Part shown: one piece after another, positions 14,556 to 23,408 of the stretch
How the letters are laid out: the number at the start of each line of letters is the position of its first letter
Position numbering within the stretch: the first letter of the stretch is position 1
From: Hyphomicrobiales bacterium
GTDB lineage: Bacteria > Pseudomonadota > Alphaproteobacteria > Rhizobiales > Aestuariivirgaceae
Assembly (NCBI GenBank): GCA_026987255.1
Contig: JALSNA010000479.1
Span: forward strand, 1-23,758
Reading direction: 5' to 3'
Length of the DNA: 23,758 bases
Program-made: the position numbers and the translations under genes
Notes under the pieces: generated by a model
Seen by the model: the letters and a program-made list of their open reading frames with translations, nothing else
Told to the model about the DNA's origin: nothing
The model's database searches: none

Positions 14556-15275
14556 TCACTTTTCCGGAAGGTGCATCTCCAGGGGTGCTTCTTCCTCCTC
14601 CATCTGCTCCAGGGGCTCTTCATCGTCCGTCAGCCCCTCTTGCTCCGGGGTGGGGATCTCGAAATCGGGTGGCAGGGAGGCATCGAGCAGCCCTGCCCCT
14701 TTCAGCTCGCTCAGGCCCGGCAGATCCTTGAGCGAGTTCAGGCCGAAATGGACGAGAAACTCTTCGGTCGTGCCATAGGTGACGGGCCGTCCCGGCGAGC
14801 GGCGCCGCCCGCGCATTCTGATCCAGCCAATCTCCATGAGGGTGTCCAGGGTGCCCTTGGACATGGAGACGCCGCGAATCGCCTCGATTTCGGCGCGGGT
14901 CACCGGCTGGTGATAGGCGATGATGGCCAGGGTCTCCAGGGTGACGCGGGAGAGCTTCCTTTGCTCCTTGACCTCATGGCGCAGCAGATAGCGCAGATCG
15001 TCCGCCGTGCGCATTTGCCATTTTCCGGCCACCTGGACCAGATTCACGCCGCTGCCTTCATATTTCGCGCGCACATCTTCCAGCACCGCGGCGGCATCCG
15101 CGCCTTCTGGCAGGGCCCTGGCGATGTCCTCTTGTGACAGCGGCTGGCTGGCGGCGAACAAAAGCGCCTCGGCAACCCGGCGCATGTGCACCGGATCGTC
15201 ATGCGGGCGCAGGACAGGGGCGGTTCCGGCGCCATCTTCATCGTGTTCCGTTTCGGCCACGGCATTGTGGGTCAT
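14556..15275 (-). CDS. scpB: Segregation and condensation protein ScpB
   Basis: ScpB is the winged-helix kleisin partner of the SMC-ScpAB complex that organises and segregates the chromosome. The 239-residue protein starts with an acidic tail, then VAEALLFAASQPLSQEDIARAL. The first winged helix follows, then LSRVTLETLAIIAYHQPVTRAEIE and the family signature GRPVTYGTTEEFLVHFGL in the second. The C-terminus is very acidic. The ATG at 15275 has AAGGAG eight bases upstream, overlapping the scpA stop; the gap is 13 bases. The gene is the last of the run from dgt and meets the lipoprotein gene head-on with no visible terminator. Confidence 0.95.
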   Translation of the reverse strand: MTHNAVAETEHDEDGAGTAPVLRPHDDPVHMRRVAEALLFAASQPLSQEDIARALPEGADAAAVLEDVRAKYEGSGVNLVQVAGKWQMRTADDLRYLLRHEVKEQRKLSRVTLETLAIIAYHQPVTRAEIEAIRGVSMSKGTLDTLMEIGWIRMRGRRRSPGRPVTYGTTEEFLVHFGLNSLKDLPGLSELKGAGLLDASLPPDFEIPTPEQEGLTDDEEPLEQMEEEEAPLEMHLPEK

Positions 15276-15288
15276 TGTTGTCGCTCCT

Positions 15289-16137
15289 TCACTGGCAGGC
15301 CGCCTGGCTGCGCATGTAGATGGGGCGGAAATGATCCTCCTGGCGCAATTCCATGGAGCCCTCGCGGGCCAGCTCCAGGGCGGCGGCGAACCCGGAGGCC
15401 AGGGCCGAGACGCGCTTTTGCGGCTCGGTCAGATATTGCAGCAGGAGGCTGTCCAGACGGCCCCATTCATCCAGCCTGCCGATCAGCCTTTGCAGGGTTT
15501 CGCGCGCTTCCTTGATGGTCCACACCGGCTGGGGGGCCACCTCGTAGCCGCGCGCATCGGCCTTGCGGCGGACGAAACTGGCATAGGCGCGCAGAAGATC
15601 CACCATGGTATCGGCATATTCGGTCTGCTTTTCCACCACCGTGGGCTCGGGGCTGCCGCGGGCAAAGACATCGCGCCCCAGGCGCGGGCCGGACATCAGG
15701 GCATCGGCGGCATCGCGCATGGCCTGAAGCCTTTGCAGCCGGAAGGCCAGGCGGGCGGCCATTTCCTCGGCGGGCAGCTCCTCGCCATCATCCGGGGGTG
15801 CTGGCAGCAGCAGGCGTGACTTCAGCCATGCCAGCCAGGCGGCCATGACCAGCCAGTCTGCGGCCAGCTCCAGGCGCATGCGGCGGGCCTGGTGAATGAA
15901 GGCCAGATACTGCTCGGCCAGGGCGAGAATGGAAATCTGCGTCAAATCCACCTTCTGCCTGCGGGCCAGATCCAGCAGCATGTCCAAGGGCCCCTCGAAG
16001 GCGCCCAGATCGAGCATCAGGCGCGCATCATCCCCCTGCCCTTGCCCATCCCTGGCGGGCAGGCGCACGGGGCCCTGGCCATCGGGCCAGGTCTGCGTGC
16101 GCTCCTTGAGCGGGTCCTTGTGCGCCTTGCTGTTCAT
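15289..16137 (-). CDS. scpA: Segregation and condensation protein ScpA
   Basis: ScpA is the kleisin subunit that bridges SMC heads. The 282-residue protein has a variable N-terminus of about 40 residues and then the signature FEGPLDMLLDLARRQKVDLTQISI at about 48-71, which binds the SMC neck. QYLAFIHQARRMRLELAADWLVMAAWLAWLKSRLLLP follows, read here in overlapping segments, all typical of the family. The C-terminal winged helix is present, with the FAAALELAREG segment near its end. The ATG at 16137 has no clear ribosome binding site, so the start may be further in. A possible CATAAT -10 box on the minus strand at 16177-16172 hints at an internal promoter. Confidence 0.93.
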   Translation of the reverse strand: MNSKAHKDPLKERTQTWPDGQGPVRLPARDGQGQGDDARLMLDLGAFEGPLDMLLDLARRQKVDLTQISILALAEQYLAFIHQARRMRLELAADWLVMAAWLAWLKSRLLLPAPPDDGEELPAEEMAARLAFRLQRLQAMRDAADALMSGPRLGRDVFARGSPEPTVVEKQTEYADTMVDLLRAYASFVRRKADARGYEVAPQPVWTIKEARETLQRLIGRLDEWGRLDSLLLQYLTEPQKRVSALASGFAAALELAREGSMELRQEDHFRPIYMRSQAACQ

Positions 16138-16235
16138 CGGCCGGGGTCTCTACATCTGGAAGATCTTTCACATTATGGCGCAAAATGTGGTGGTTTCCCA
16201 GCCGCACAGGGGAGTTTTCGGCAGGAAAATGCCGC

Positions 16236-17258
16236 TCAGGCGTGCTCTTCCATGAGGGATGCAAGCACGTCTTCCGCTTCTTCCCGGTCCCAATCCGTGG
16301 CGCCAGAGGCCTTCATGCAGGCCCCGGCCTGCCTGGCGCGGCGGGCCGCTTCGCCTTGCAAGGGCCCGCAGACCTTGGCCACCTGATGCATCTCCTCCAG
16401 ATCGCCGGAGCAATGCAAGACCACATCGCAGCCGGCATCGAGCGCCCGGGCGCAGCGCTCCTGCAAGGGGCCGCGCAGGGCTTTCATGTTGACATCATCG
16501 CTCATGAGCAGGCCATCGAAGGCCATTTCCCCGCGGATGATTTCGGCGATCACCCGCCTTGACAGCGTGGCCGGGGCATCGGCATCGATGGCGGCATAGA
16601 CCACATGGGCGGTCATGGCCATGGGGGCATCGGCGAACATGGAAAAGGGAATGAAATCGCTGCGCCGCAGACTGGCCAGCGGAGCCTCGACGATGGGCAA
16701 TTGCTTGTGGCTGTCGGCGCGGGCGCGGCCATGGCCGGGGATGTGCTTGATGACCGGGGCGATGCCAGCCGCCTTCAGCCCCTCCATGGCGGCGCGCGCC
16801 AAAGCGGCGATGAGAAAGGGATCTTCGGCATAGGCGCGGTCTCCGATGATCTGGTGCGCATCGGGCGCGGGCAGATCGAGCACCGGCAGGCAATCGGCAT
16901 TGATGGCGCATGCGCGCAGCTCCTCGCCGAGCAGCCGCGTGATCATCCAGGCGGCCTTCAGGGCCCTTGCGGGATCGCTGGCGGCGAGGCGGCCATAGGC
17001 GCGCGCCGGTGGCCAGGCGCGCCAATGCGGCGGACGCAACCTTTGCACCCGGCCGCCCTCCTGGTCGATGAACACCGGCGCTTCGGGGCGGTTCACGCAC
17101 TCGCGGAAGCGGCGCACGAGGGCGCAAACCTGGCCGGGCGTGTCCACATTGCGGGCAAAGAGAATCAGGCCCCAGGGATTGGCGGTGGTGAAAAACTCTT
17201 CTTCCTCACGGCTCAGTTCGAGCCCGGCGCAGCCGCAGATGAATGCCGAAGGCGTCAT
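16236..17258 (-). CDS. nagZ: Beta-N-acetylhexosaminidase NagZ (glycoside hydrolase family 3)
   Basis: NagZ removes GlcNAc from anhydro-muropeptides in the cytosol during peptidoglycan recycling. The 340-residue protein shows IDQEGGRVQRL at 64-74, the family motif KHIPGHGRARADSHK at 171-185 with the Asp-His dyad of the general acid-base loop, and the nucleophile Asp in LMSDDVNM near 254. The ATG at 17258 has GGAAGGA six bases upstream and the expected N-terminus; an upstream extension of 17 residues is not supported. There is no signal peptide, as expected for NagZ. It lies 85 bases after the SPOR gene and 98 bases before scpA, the usual alphaproteobacterial neighbourhood. Confidence 0.94.
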   Translation of the reverse strand: MTPSAFICGCAGLELSREEEEFFTTANPWGLILFARNVDTPGQVCALVRRFRECVNRPEAPVFIDQEGGRVQRLRPPHWRAWPPARAYGRLAASDPARALKAAWMITRLLGEELRACAINADCLPVLDLPAPDAHQIIGDRAYAEDPFLIAALARAAMEGLKAAGIAPVIKHIPGHGRARADSHKQLPIVEAPLASLRRSDFIPFSMFADAPMAMTAHVVYAAIDADAPATLSRRVIAEIIRGEMAFDGLLMSDDVNMKALRGPLQERCARALDAGCDVVLHCSGDLEEMHQVAKVCGPLQGEAARRARQAGACMKASGATDWDREEAEDVLASLMEEHA

Positions 17259-17343
17259 GGCGCATCCTTCCCTGTTCAGCAAAAAGCCCCAACCTTGCGG
17301 CAGGGGCACAAACCAATGATCCTGTCAGTTGCCGGTCTTCACC

Positions 17344-19797
17344 TTACTGGCGGCGCACCAGGCAATCACGCTCGCCGCTGGCGATGAGCGCATTGCACAG
17401 CTTGCTGGCCTGGGCGCGCGATGCCAGCGGGCCCACGCCCAGCCGGTAGAAGGTGCCAGCCGCGCCAAGGTTCTTTTTCTGGATGCGCGGGCTCAGAGCG
17501 CCCAGCAGGCGGGCATGGCGGGCGCGGATGCGCTGATATTCGCGCAGGGCATCGGCCTGCGAGCGGTAAGAGGCCAGCTGCACCACATAGCCCTTGCCTG
17601 TGGGCGCGGCGGCGCGCGGCGCGGGGGCCCGCGGGGGACGCGCGCGAGGCGTTGCGGCTTGCGGCGGGGTGCGCGGCGGCAGGGCGGCGACGCGGGCCGG
17701 GGCCTGTGGCGGGCGCTTGAAACTGGTTGCCGGATGGGCGGATGTGAAATTGGTCACCTTGCGCCCGCTGTTGAAGTTGGTGACCTTGCGCGGCGGCACG
17801 GCAGGCGGCGGCGCAATGGGACGCGGCGCGGCCTGCACCGGCGGCGGCGCATAGGCGCGCACGGCTGGCGCCCCACCCGCGGCCGGGGGCAGGATGGATA
17901 CCGGGCCACGCGCAGCGGCGGGGGCGCGGGATGCCAGACGCTGTGCCTTCTTGCGCCGTTTCTCCTGCGCCTTGCGGCGGGCCAGCTCCTTCTTGCGGCG
18001 GCTTTGTGCCTTCCTTTCACGCGCCTGGCGGGCGGCGCGTTCCTTTGCCTTGGCTTCGCCCCCGGCTCCGTTCATGGTCTGCGGCGTTGCCTGGCCGGTT
18101 GGCTGGCCTGGCGCCGTGCCGTCCCGTGCGGCATCGGCGGAAGGTGCTTCAGGCTCGCCCGCCATGGGCGGCGGCACGGGCGGCAAACTGGCCGTCTGCC
18201 GCCCGCCAGATGCTTCCGGCGGGGCGGACGCGGGGTTGGCCTGTGGCGCTTGCGGTGTCATGCGCGCGGTCTTGGTGGTGCTTTGCTGGGCGGGGGCCGC
18301 GCCCTGGCCGCCATCCATGCCCGGAGGCGGCGGCAGTGGCAGCGGCAGGGCGTCACCGGATCCCTGGTCCTCCACCGGCGGTGCATCAGGCAGCGGCAGG
18401 GGCTTTTCCTCGCCGGGCACGACGCGTTCGGGTGGCTCCTGGCCATCCTCCAGAATGCGGTCGTAGATCTGCTTGCGCCCGGCGGGTTTCTTCGCCGCTG
18501 GCGGGGTCTCCGGCTTGACCTTGATTGGCGTCTGCTGCGGCTGAATGACCGGGACGTTGGTCCTGGCTGGCGTGGTCCCGCCACCACCGGATTTGTTGAA
18601 GAAATAGACCACGGCCGCCGCAATCAGGGCGATGAGAACGATGGCGAGGGCGAAAATGATCGCGCCCAGCCCGCGGCGGCGGGGTGGCTCATCGGCGAAC
18701 TCGTCCTCATACTGGTCATAGGCGGAGGCGAAATCCTCCGGCGCGGGGCGGCGGTGCGCCGCCTCGTCGTCGAAAAACTCCTCATCCTCATAGCGCCCGC
18801 CCGGCTCTTCGGAATAGCCGCCGCGCGCGCCCAGGGCAGGCTCAGGATCCGGCAGAGGCCCGTCATCGATGGCCGGGGCGGCCGGGGGCGATGCAACGGG
18901 GGGCTCGGCCGGAGCGATATATGGCGGCGGCGCCTGGCGGCCACGCGATGGTGCGGGCGGATGTCCGGCTCCCGCCGCGTGGGGCGGCGGCATGGCGCCG
19001 CTGCCAGGGGGTTCGGGCGCATCGGCCGGGGCATCCGGGGCCGGGGCATCGGCGAAATTGAAGGGCAAGGGCCTGGGCGATGCTGTCCGCGGCGGCGCAG
19101 AAGGAGAGCCGGATGCGGGCGGAACCGGCGCGGCGGCGGATGGCTGCGCAGGCGGCATCCGGCCCGGCGCCTGCCCGGGAGCGCGCGGCGGGGCAACAGG
19201 CGGGCGCGGGGCAGCTCCGGGCGCGGCGTAAGCTCCCGGTGCGCCCGCAGGCGGCGTGCGCGGCGGCATGCCGGGGGCGCGTCCATGGGCTTCGGCCAGG
19301 CGGCGGGCGGCGAGCTTTTCGGCCGCCTCGCGCTGGGCGCGCAGACGGCGGGCGAATTCGTCATCCGCACCCAGATTGGGCCTTTGCGGTTTTGGCGCGT
19401 GCGGTTTTGGCGCGGATGGGGGCGTGGCAGTGAGCGGTGGGGCCGCGGGCGGCCTTTGCGGCCTTGCCGGAGCGGCCTGCGCAGGCTTTTGCGCCGCCGG
19501 ATGGCGCGGCGCCAGCGGGGCCGGTCTGGCCACCGGCTTGCGCGGGGCCATGGGGGCCGGGCTGGCCTCGACCTTGGGCCCGGTCTGTGCCGAAGAGCTT
19601 GCGGCCGAATCGCGTCTGCTGGCGGGCGGCCTTTCCCCACTCAGCGCAGCGCGCGGCGAGGCGGCCCCGGCAGGTTCCTTGCGGGGAGAGAACTCCTCCG
19701 AAAGGCGCGGCAGGTCACGGGCGGGAATCCCCAGCTTTTCCCGCCAGTTGCGGCCACTTTTTGAAGTGGTGTTGCGATTGTCTGAACTGTTATCCAT
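17344..19797 (-). CDS. Large SPOR-domain membrane protein
   Basis: This 817-residue protein is a predicted bitopic inner-membrane protein. The cytoplasmic part (1-375) is dominated by Pro and Ala and becomes acidic near 310-370. One membrane helix lies at about 376-400 after a PPRRR stop-transfer cluster. The periplasmic part has Pro-rich linkers, a strongly basic helix at about 581-623 (alternating Arg, Lys, Ala, Glu), a short tandem motif KVTNF at 671-675 and 680-684, and a C-terminal SPOR domain at 734-817 starting GKGYVVQLASYRS. SPOR domains bind denuded glycan strands at division sites, so a septal role is likely. It is much longer than most SPOR proteins because of the N-terminal region. 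The ATG at 19797 has a poor ribosome binding site and lies 20 bases after argS, so coupling is possible. Confidence 0.88.
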   Translation of the reverse strand: MDNSSDNRNTTSKSGRNWREKLGIPARDLPRLSEEFSPRKEPAGAASPRAALSGERPPASRRDSAASSSAQTGPKVEASPAPMAPRKPVARPAPLAPRHPAAQKPAQAAPARPQRPPAAPPLTATPPSAPKPHAPKPQRPNLGADDEFARRLRAQREAAEKLAARRLAEAHGRAPGMPPRTPPAGAPGAYAAPGAAPRPPVAPPRAPGQAPGRMPPAQPSAAAPVPPASGSPSAPPRTASPRPLPFNFADAPAPDAPADAPEPPGSGAMPPPHAAGAGHPPAPSRGRQAPPPYIAPAEPPVASPPAAPAIDDGPLPDPEPALGARGGYSEEPGGRYEDEEFFDDEAAHRRPAPEDFASAYDQYEDEFADEPPRRRGLGAIIFALAIVLIALIAAAVVYFFNKSGGGGTTPARTNVPVIQPQQTPIKVKPETPPAAKKPAGRKQIYDRILEDGQEPPERVVPGEEKPLPLPDAPPVEDQGSGDALPLPLPPPPGMDGGQGAAPAQQSTTKTARMTPQAPQANPASAPPEASGGRQTASLPPVPPPMAGEPEAPSADAARDGTAPGQPTGQATPQTMNGAGGEAKAKERAARQARERKAQSRRKKELARRKAQEKRRKKAQRLASRAPAAARGPVSILPPAAGGAPAVRAYAPPPVQAAPRPIAPPPAVPPRKVTNFNSGRKVTNFTSAHPATSFKRPPQAPARVAALPPRTPPQAATPRARPPRAPAPRAAAPTGKGYVVQLASYRSQADALREYQRIRARHARLLGALSPRIQKKNLGAAGTFYRLGVGPLASRAQASKLCNALIASGERDCLVRRQ

Positions 19798-19817
19798 GCG
19801 CTTGTTTCTTGTGCCCC

Positions 19818-21569
19818 TTACATTTCTTCAGCCGGTGTGACGCCGAGCAGAGTCAGACCGTTTGCCAGACAATAGCGAATTGCACGCAAAAAAGCGAGAC
19901 GCGTCAAGGAAACATCCAACTGATCTTTCAAAATGAATCGCAAATGCGGCTTTTCCTTGCCCTTGTTCCACAGGCTGTGAAAGTCCGCCGCCAGATCCTG
20001 CAAGTAAAAGGCCACCCGGTGCGGCTCATGGGCCCTGGCCGCGGCCTCCAGCATGCGCGGATACTCGCCCAGGCGGCGGACGATCGCCATTTCCGCCTCA
20101 TCCTGGAGCAGATTCCAGTTCACAGATGGGCCGGTTTCGGGCTTTTTCAAGGCATCGCCCAGCTCGTCCGCGGCATTTCGCAGCACCGAGCAGATGCGTG
20201 CATGGGCATATTGCACATAGAAGACCGGATTGTCGCGCGATTGCTCGGTGACCTTCTGGAAATCGAAGTCCAGGGGCGCATCGTTGCGCCGGGTGAGCAT
20301 GATGAAACGCACCACGTCCGGGCCGGTCTCCTCCACCAGATCGCGCAAGGTGACGAAATCCCCCGCCCTCTTGGACATTTTCAGCGGCTGGCCGCCACGA
20401 TAGAGCTTCACCAGCTGGCACAGGCGGGCGATGAGCTCGGCGCGGCCTTCCGAGAGCGCCTTGTTGACGGCCTGCAGGCGTTTGACATAGCCGCCATGAT
20501 CGGCCCCCAGCACATAGACGAGCTGGGAGAAGCCGCGCTCCAGCTTGTCGCGGATATAGGCCACATCGGCGGCGAAATAGGTGAAGGAGCCATCGGACTT
20601 GACCAGCGGCCTGTCCAGATCGTCGCCGAACTGCGATGAGCGGAACAGGAGCTGTTCGCGATCCTCCCAGTCCTCCGGCGGCTTGCCCTTGGGCGGCGGC
20701 AGGCGGCCTTCATAGACCAGGCCGCGGCTTTCCAGCTCCTTGAGGGTCTGTTCGATCAGCCCCTCCTCGTGCAGCCTGCGCTCGGAGAAGAAAACCTCGT
20801 GGGTGATGTTCAGCGCCGCCAGATCCTGGCGGATCATGTCCATCATGGCATCGATGGCGAAATCCTTGACGATGGGCAGCCATTCGGCCTCGTCCATCTT
20901 CAGCAGCCGATCGCCGTGTTTCTCCGCCAGGGCGCGGCCCACCGGGATCAGGTAATCGCCCGGATAGAGCCCGGCGGGAATATCCCCTATGTCCTCGCCC
21001 AGGGCCTCGCGGTAGCGCAGGAAGGCGGAGCGCGCCAGCACCTCGATCTGGGCGCCCGCATCATTGATGTAATATTCGCGCGTCACCTCATGGCCGGTGT
21101 GCTCCAGCAGGGAGGCCAGGGCATCGCCGAAGACCGCGCCGCGGCAATGGCCCACGTGCAAGGGCCCGGTGGGATTGGCCGAGACATATTCCACATTGAC
21201 CCTGATCCCATCGCCCAAGGTGGAGCGGCCGTAATCATCCCCCAGTTGGAGAATGGCGTCGAGCAGGCGCGGCCACAGGTTGTCCGACAGGCGCATGTTG
21301 ATGAACCCGGGCCCGGCGATCTCCAGGCTGGCAATGTCGGCATCCTTGTCCAGCTTCTCGGTTATCCTTGCAGCCAGATCGCGCGGCTTCATGCCCGCCG
21401 CCCTGGCCAGCACCATGGCGGCGTTGGTGGTGATGTCGCCATGGGAAGGATCGCGCGGCGGCTCGACGCCGATGCGGGAGACATCGGCATCCATGGGCAG
21501 GACCTGTTCCCTTTTCAGCTCGTCCAGGGCGGCCAGCGTCTTGTCGCGCAGAAGATGAAAGATGTTCAT
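19818..21569 (-). CDS. argS: Arginyl-tRNA synthetase
   Basis: This 583-residue class I synthetase charges tRNA-Arg. The N-terminal additional domain is followed by the HIGH-type motif HVGH at 138-141 in [14 protein letters not shown]. The second signature is KMSKR at 397-401. The C-terminal helical anticodon-binding domain ends with [16 protein letters not shown], typical of ArgS. The ATG at 21569 gives the normal N-terminus but has only a weak AGG upstream. It lies 69 bases downstream of dgt and 20 bases upstream of the SPOR gene, an order I recall as common in alphaproteobacteria. Confidence 0.97.
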   Translation of the reverse strand: MNIFHLLRDKTLAALDELKREQVLPMDADVSRIGVEPPRDPSHGDITTNAAMVLARAAGMKPRDLAARITEKLDKDADIASLEIAGPGFINMRLSDNLWPRLLDAILQLGDDYGRSTLGDGIRVNVEYVSANPTGPLHVGHCRGAVFGDALASLLEHTGHEVTREYYINDAGAQIEVLARSAFLRYREALGEDIGDIPAGLYPGDYLIPVGRALAEKHGDRLLKMDEAEWLPIVKDFAIDAMMDMIRQDLAALNITHEVFFSERRLHEEGLIEQTLKELESRGLVYEGRLPPPKGKPPEDWEDREQLLFRSSQFGDDLDRPLVKSDGSFTYFAADVAYIRDKLERGFSQLVYVLGADHGGYVKRLQAVNKALSEGRAELIARLCQLVKLYRGGQPLKMSKRAGDFVTLRDLVEETGPDVVRFIMLTRRNDAPLDFDFQKVTEQSRDNPVFYVQYAHARICSVLRNAADELGDALKKPETGPSVNWNLLQDEAEMAIVRRLGEYPRMLEAAARAHEPHRVAFYLQDLAADFHSLWNKGKEKPHLRFILKDQLDVSLTRLAFLRAIRYCLANGLTLLGVTPAEEM

Positions 21570-21638
21570 GGGGAAAGCCTGTTCTTGCGATGGGCAAGGC
21601 GCGGAGCATCATGCCCGCAAATGCCGGTGTGCGCGGGA

Positions 21639-22832
21639 TTAGCGAAAAAGGGGGTCGAGGTCAAACAGCTTGCGGTGCTGCATCATGGCGTAGCGGTCGG
21701 TCATGCCGGCGATGAAGTCGCATACCTGGCGTGGAAAGCCCGATGCATCATGGGCCAGGGAGGTCTCGCGCCAATCCGCGGGCATGAGCTGCGGATCGTT
21801 CATGTAGGCAGCGAAGAGATCGCGCAGGATGCGCCGGGCGCGCGCCATGGCGTCTTGCACCCTGGGGTGGTGATACATGTGGCGCTTGAGGAACAATTGC
21901 AGGATGCGCAGATCCTCCCTCATCTGGGCCGAGAACTCCACCAGCGGGCGGCCCAGGGCGCGCACTTCGGCGGCGCTTTGCGGCTTGAGCCGCTCCACGT
22001 TGCGCCGGGTGCGGGCCAGAACGTCCTCCACCATGGTGGAGATGATGCGCCGCACCGTCTCGTGCACCAGCCGGGAGCGCTCCAGATCGCCCTTCAGGGC
22101 CAGCACATCGGCCAGCGCCGGGCCGGCCAGCGGAATGTCGCCCAGGTCGATGATGTCGAACAACCCGGCGCGCAGGCCATCGTCCAGGTCGTGGGCATTG
22201 TAGGCTATGTCGTCGGCCAGGGCGGTCAGTTGCGCCTCCGCAGAGGGCCAGCTGGCGAGCTCGAGATCGTTGGCCCGGTCAAAGACGCGGATCGCCAAGG
22301 GAAGGCCGCGGGAGGCATATTTGCCCAACGGGCGGCCCTGAGCATCCACGAGCGGGCCATTGTGCTTGACCAGCCCCTCCAGGGTTTCCCAGGTCAGGTT
22401 GAGGCCGTCGAAGGCGGCATAGCGGCGCTCCAGGCGGGTGACGATGCGCAGGGTCTGGGCATTGTGCTCAAAGCCGCCATGATCGCCCATGCAGGCATCC
22501 AGGGCGCGCTCACCGGCATGGCCGAAGGGCGTGTGGCCCAGGTCATGGGCCAGGGCCAGGGCCTCGGTGATGTCCTCGTCGAGCTGCAGGGCGCGGGCCA
22601 TGGAGCGGGCGATCTGGGCCACCTCCAGCGAATGGGTCAGGCGGGTGCGGAAGTGATCCCCCTCGTGGGCGACGAAAACCTGCGTCTTGTGCATCAGGCG
22701 GCGAAAGGCGGTGGAGTGGATCACCCGGTCGCGGTCGCGCTGGAAGGGGCTGCGCCCCGCGGCGGCCGGTTCGGCATGGAAGCGCCCGCGGGAAGCGGCG
22801 GCATCGCAGGCATATGGGGCAAGAGCGCTCAT
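21639..22832 (-). CDS. dgt: Deoxyguanosinetriphosphate triphosphohydrolase-like protein (dNTPase)
   Basis: This 397-residue HD-domain enzyme hydrolyses dNTPs to deoxynucleosides and triphosphate and belongs to the shorter, type 2 group. RDRVIHSTAFRRLMHKTQVF at 34-53 is the family N-terminal signature. The metal site is formed by His67 in RLTHSLEV, His96-Asp97 in LAHDLGHTPFGHAGE, and Asp207 or Asp208 in ADDIAYNAHDLDDG. The ATG at 22832 has GGGAGG five bases upstream. It is divergent from erpA and leads the argS-SPOR-nagZ-scpAB run. Substrate preference among dNTPs cannot be told from the sequence. Confidence 0.93.
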   Translation of the reverse strand: MSALAPYACDAAASRGRFHAEPAAAGRSPFQRDRDRVIHSTAFRRLMHKTQVFVAHEGDHFRTRLTHSLEVAQIARSMARALQLDEDITEALALAHDLGHTPFGHAGERALDACMGDHGGFEHNAQTLRIVTRLERRYAAFDGLNLTWETLEGLVKHNGPLVDAQGRPLGKYASRGLPLAIRVFDRANDLELASWPSAEAQLTALADDIAYNAHDLDDGLRAGLFDIIDLGDIPLAGPALADVLALKGDLERSRLVHETVRRIISTMVEDVLARTRRNVERLKPQSAAEVRALGRPLVEFSAQMREDLRILQLFLKRHMYHHPRVQDAMARARRILRDLFAAYMNDPQLMPADWRETSLAHDASGFPRQVCDFIAGMTDRYAMMQHRKLFDLDPLFR

Positions 22833-22870
22833 GCGCGCCTCCCGCCAGCCGGAAGCAGGCGGCGGCGCGC

Positions 22871-22899
22871 TTGACTAAGCGGGCGCAAGGGCCAAGATT
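22871..22899 (+). promoter_or_regulatory. Candidate erpA promoter embedded in an inverted repeat
   Basis: TTGACT (22871-22876) matches five of six -35 positions and is followed after 17 bases by a weak AAGATT (22894-22899). The -35 box sits within the inverted repeat CGCTT-GACT-AAGCG (22868-22881). That arrangement could let a regulator cover it, but this is inference. Confidence 0.3.
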
Positions 22900-22934
22900 G
22901 GCGGCAGTGACAGTCTCGCACGGGAATCGTTTTC

Positions 22935-23264
22935 ATGAGCGCCAATATAACCATCACCGAAGCCGCCGCGAAGCGCATTGCGCAAATCCTCGCCTCCGAG
23001 GAGGACAAGGGGGCCTTGCGGGTCGCGGTGCAAGGCGGCGGCTGCTCGGGGTTTCAATATGACTTCCAGCTCGTCGAGGGCCCGAAGGAAGACGATGAGG
23101 TGATCCGCGCCGGAGATGCCGTGGTGGTCATCGATCCGGCCTCCCTGCCCTTCCTGCTGGGCGCCAGCGTGGATTTCGAGGACACCCTGGCCGGGGCGCA
23201 TTTCAAGGTGGACAACCCCAACGCCACCAGCTCCTGCGGCTGTGGGGTAAGCTTTTCCATCTGA
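22935..23264 (+). CDS. erpA: A-type iron-sulfur cluster carrier ErpA
   Basis: This 109-residue A-type carrier receives and delivers Fe-S clusters to apoproteins in the cytosol. The three ligand cysteines are in place: Cys37 in GGGCSGFQYDF and Cys101 and Cys103 in the C-terminal SCGCGVSF. SVDFEDTLAGAHFKVDNPNA is the family segment before them. The ATG at 22935 has GGGAA eight bases upstream. The name erpA rather than iscA is preferred from its place beside dgt, outside any isc or suf operon; the sequence alone does not settle it. It is monocistronic. Confidence 0.9.
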   Translation: MSANITITEAAAKRIAQILASEEDKGALRVAVQGGGCSGFQYDFQLVEGPKEDDEVIRAGDAVVVIDPASLPFLLGASVDFEDTLAGAHFKVDNPNATSSCGCGVSFSI

Positions 23265-23309
23265 GCCCCGATCCGCGCGCTCTGGAAAAAACTCATCAAG
23301 ACGGCGGCC

Positions 23310-23328
23310 AGATGCCTCACGGGCATCT
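23310..23328. terminator. Hairpin downstream of erpA
   Basis: AGATGCC (23310-23316) pairs perfectly with GGCATCT (23322-23328) around TCACG. An outer pair, CAAGAC (23297-23302) with GTCTTG (23338-23343), can enclose it, although the right arm also begins repeat copy B. The T-tract that follows is weak, so termination is likely but not certain. Confidence 0.45.
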
Positions 23329-23337
23329 CCATTGATT

Positions 23338-23403
23338 GTCTTGGGGCGCAGACCCATGACCTGGGTGGCTGGCAGGGGATAAACGCGCAAGCGTTTTTCA
23401 AGC
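23338..23403. repeat. Dispersed intergenic repeat, copy B, ending in a terminator-like hairpin
   Basis: This 66-base copy shares its ordered elements with 13177-13275 but lacks about 30 bases of the left part. It contains the hairpin ACCCA-TGACC-TGGGT (23352-23366) and a perfect stem AAACGC-GCAA-GCGTTT (23381-23396) continued by two further T residues. The GCAA loop is of the GNRA type. On the plus strand this end looks like an intrinsic terminator and may serve erpA. Confidence 0.6.
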
Positions 23404-23408
23404 TCCCA

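Noticed and set aside
17329..19764. An 811-codon open frame on the plus strand opposite the SPOR gene
   Set aside because: It is low in complexity, Arg- and Gly-rich, has no domain or ribosome binding site, and arises from the G+C-rich Pro/Ala codons of the real gene on the other strand.
20769..22874. A 701-codon open frame on the plus strand opposite argS and dgt
   Set aside because: It spans the junction of two well-supported genes and has no recognisable domain; a typical antisense shadow in G+C-rich DNA.
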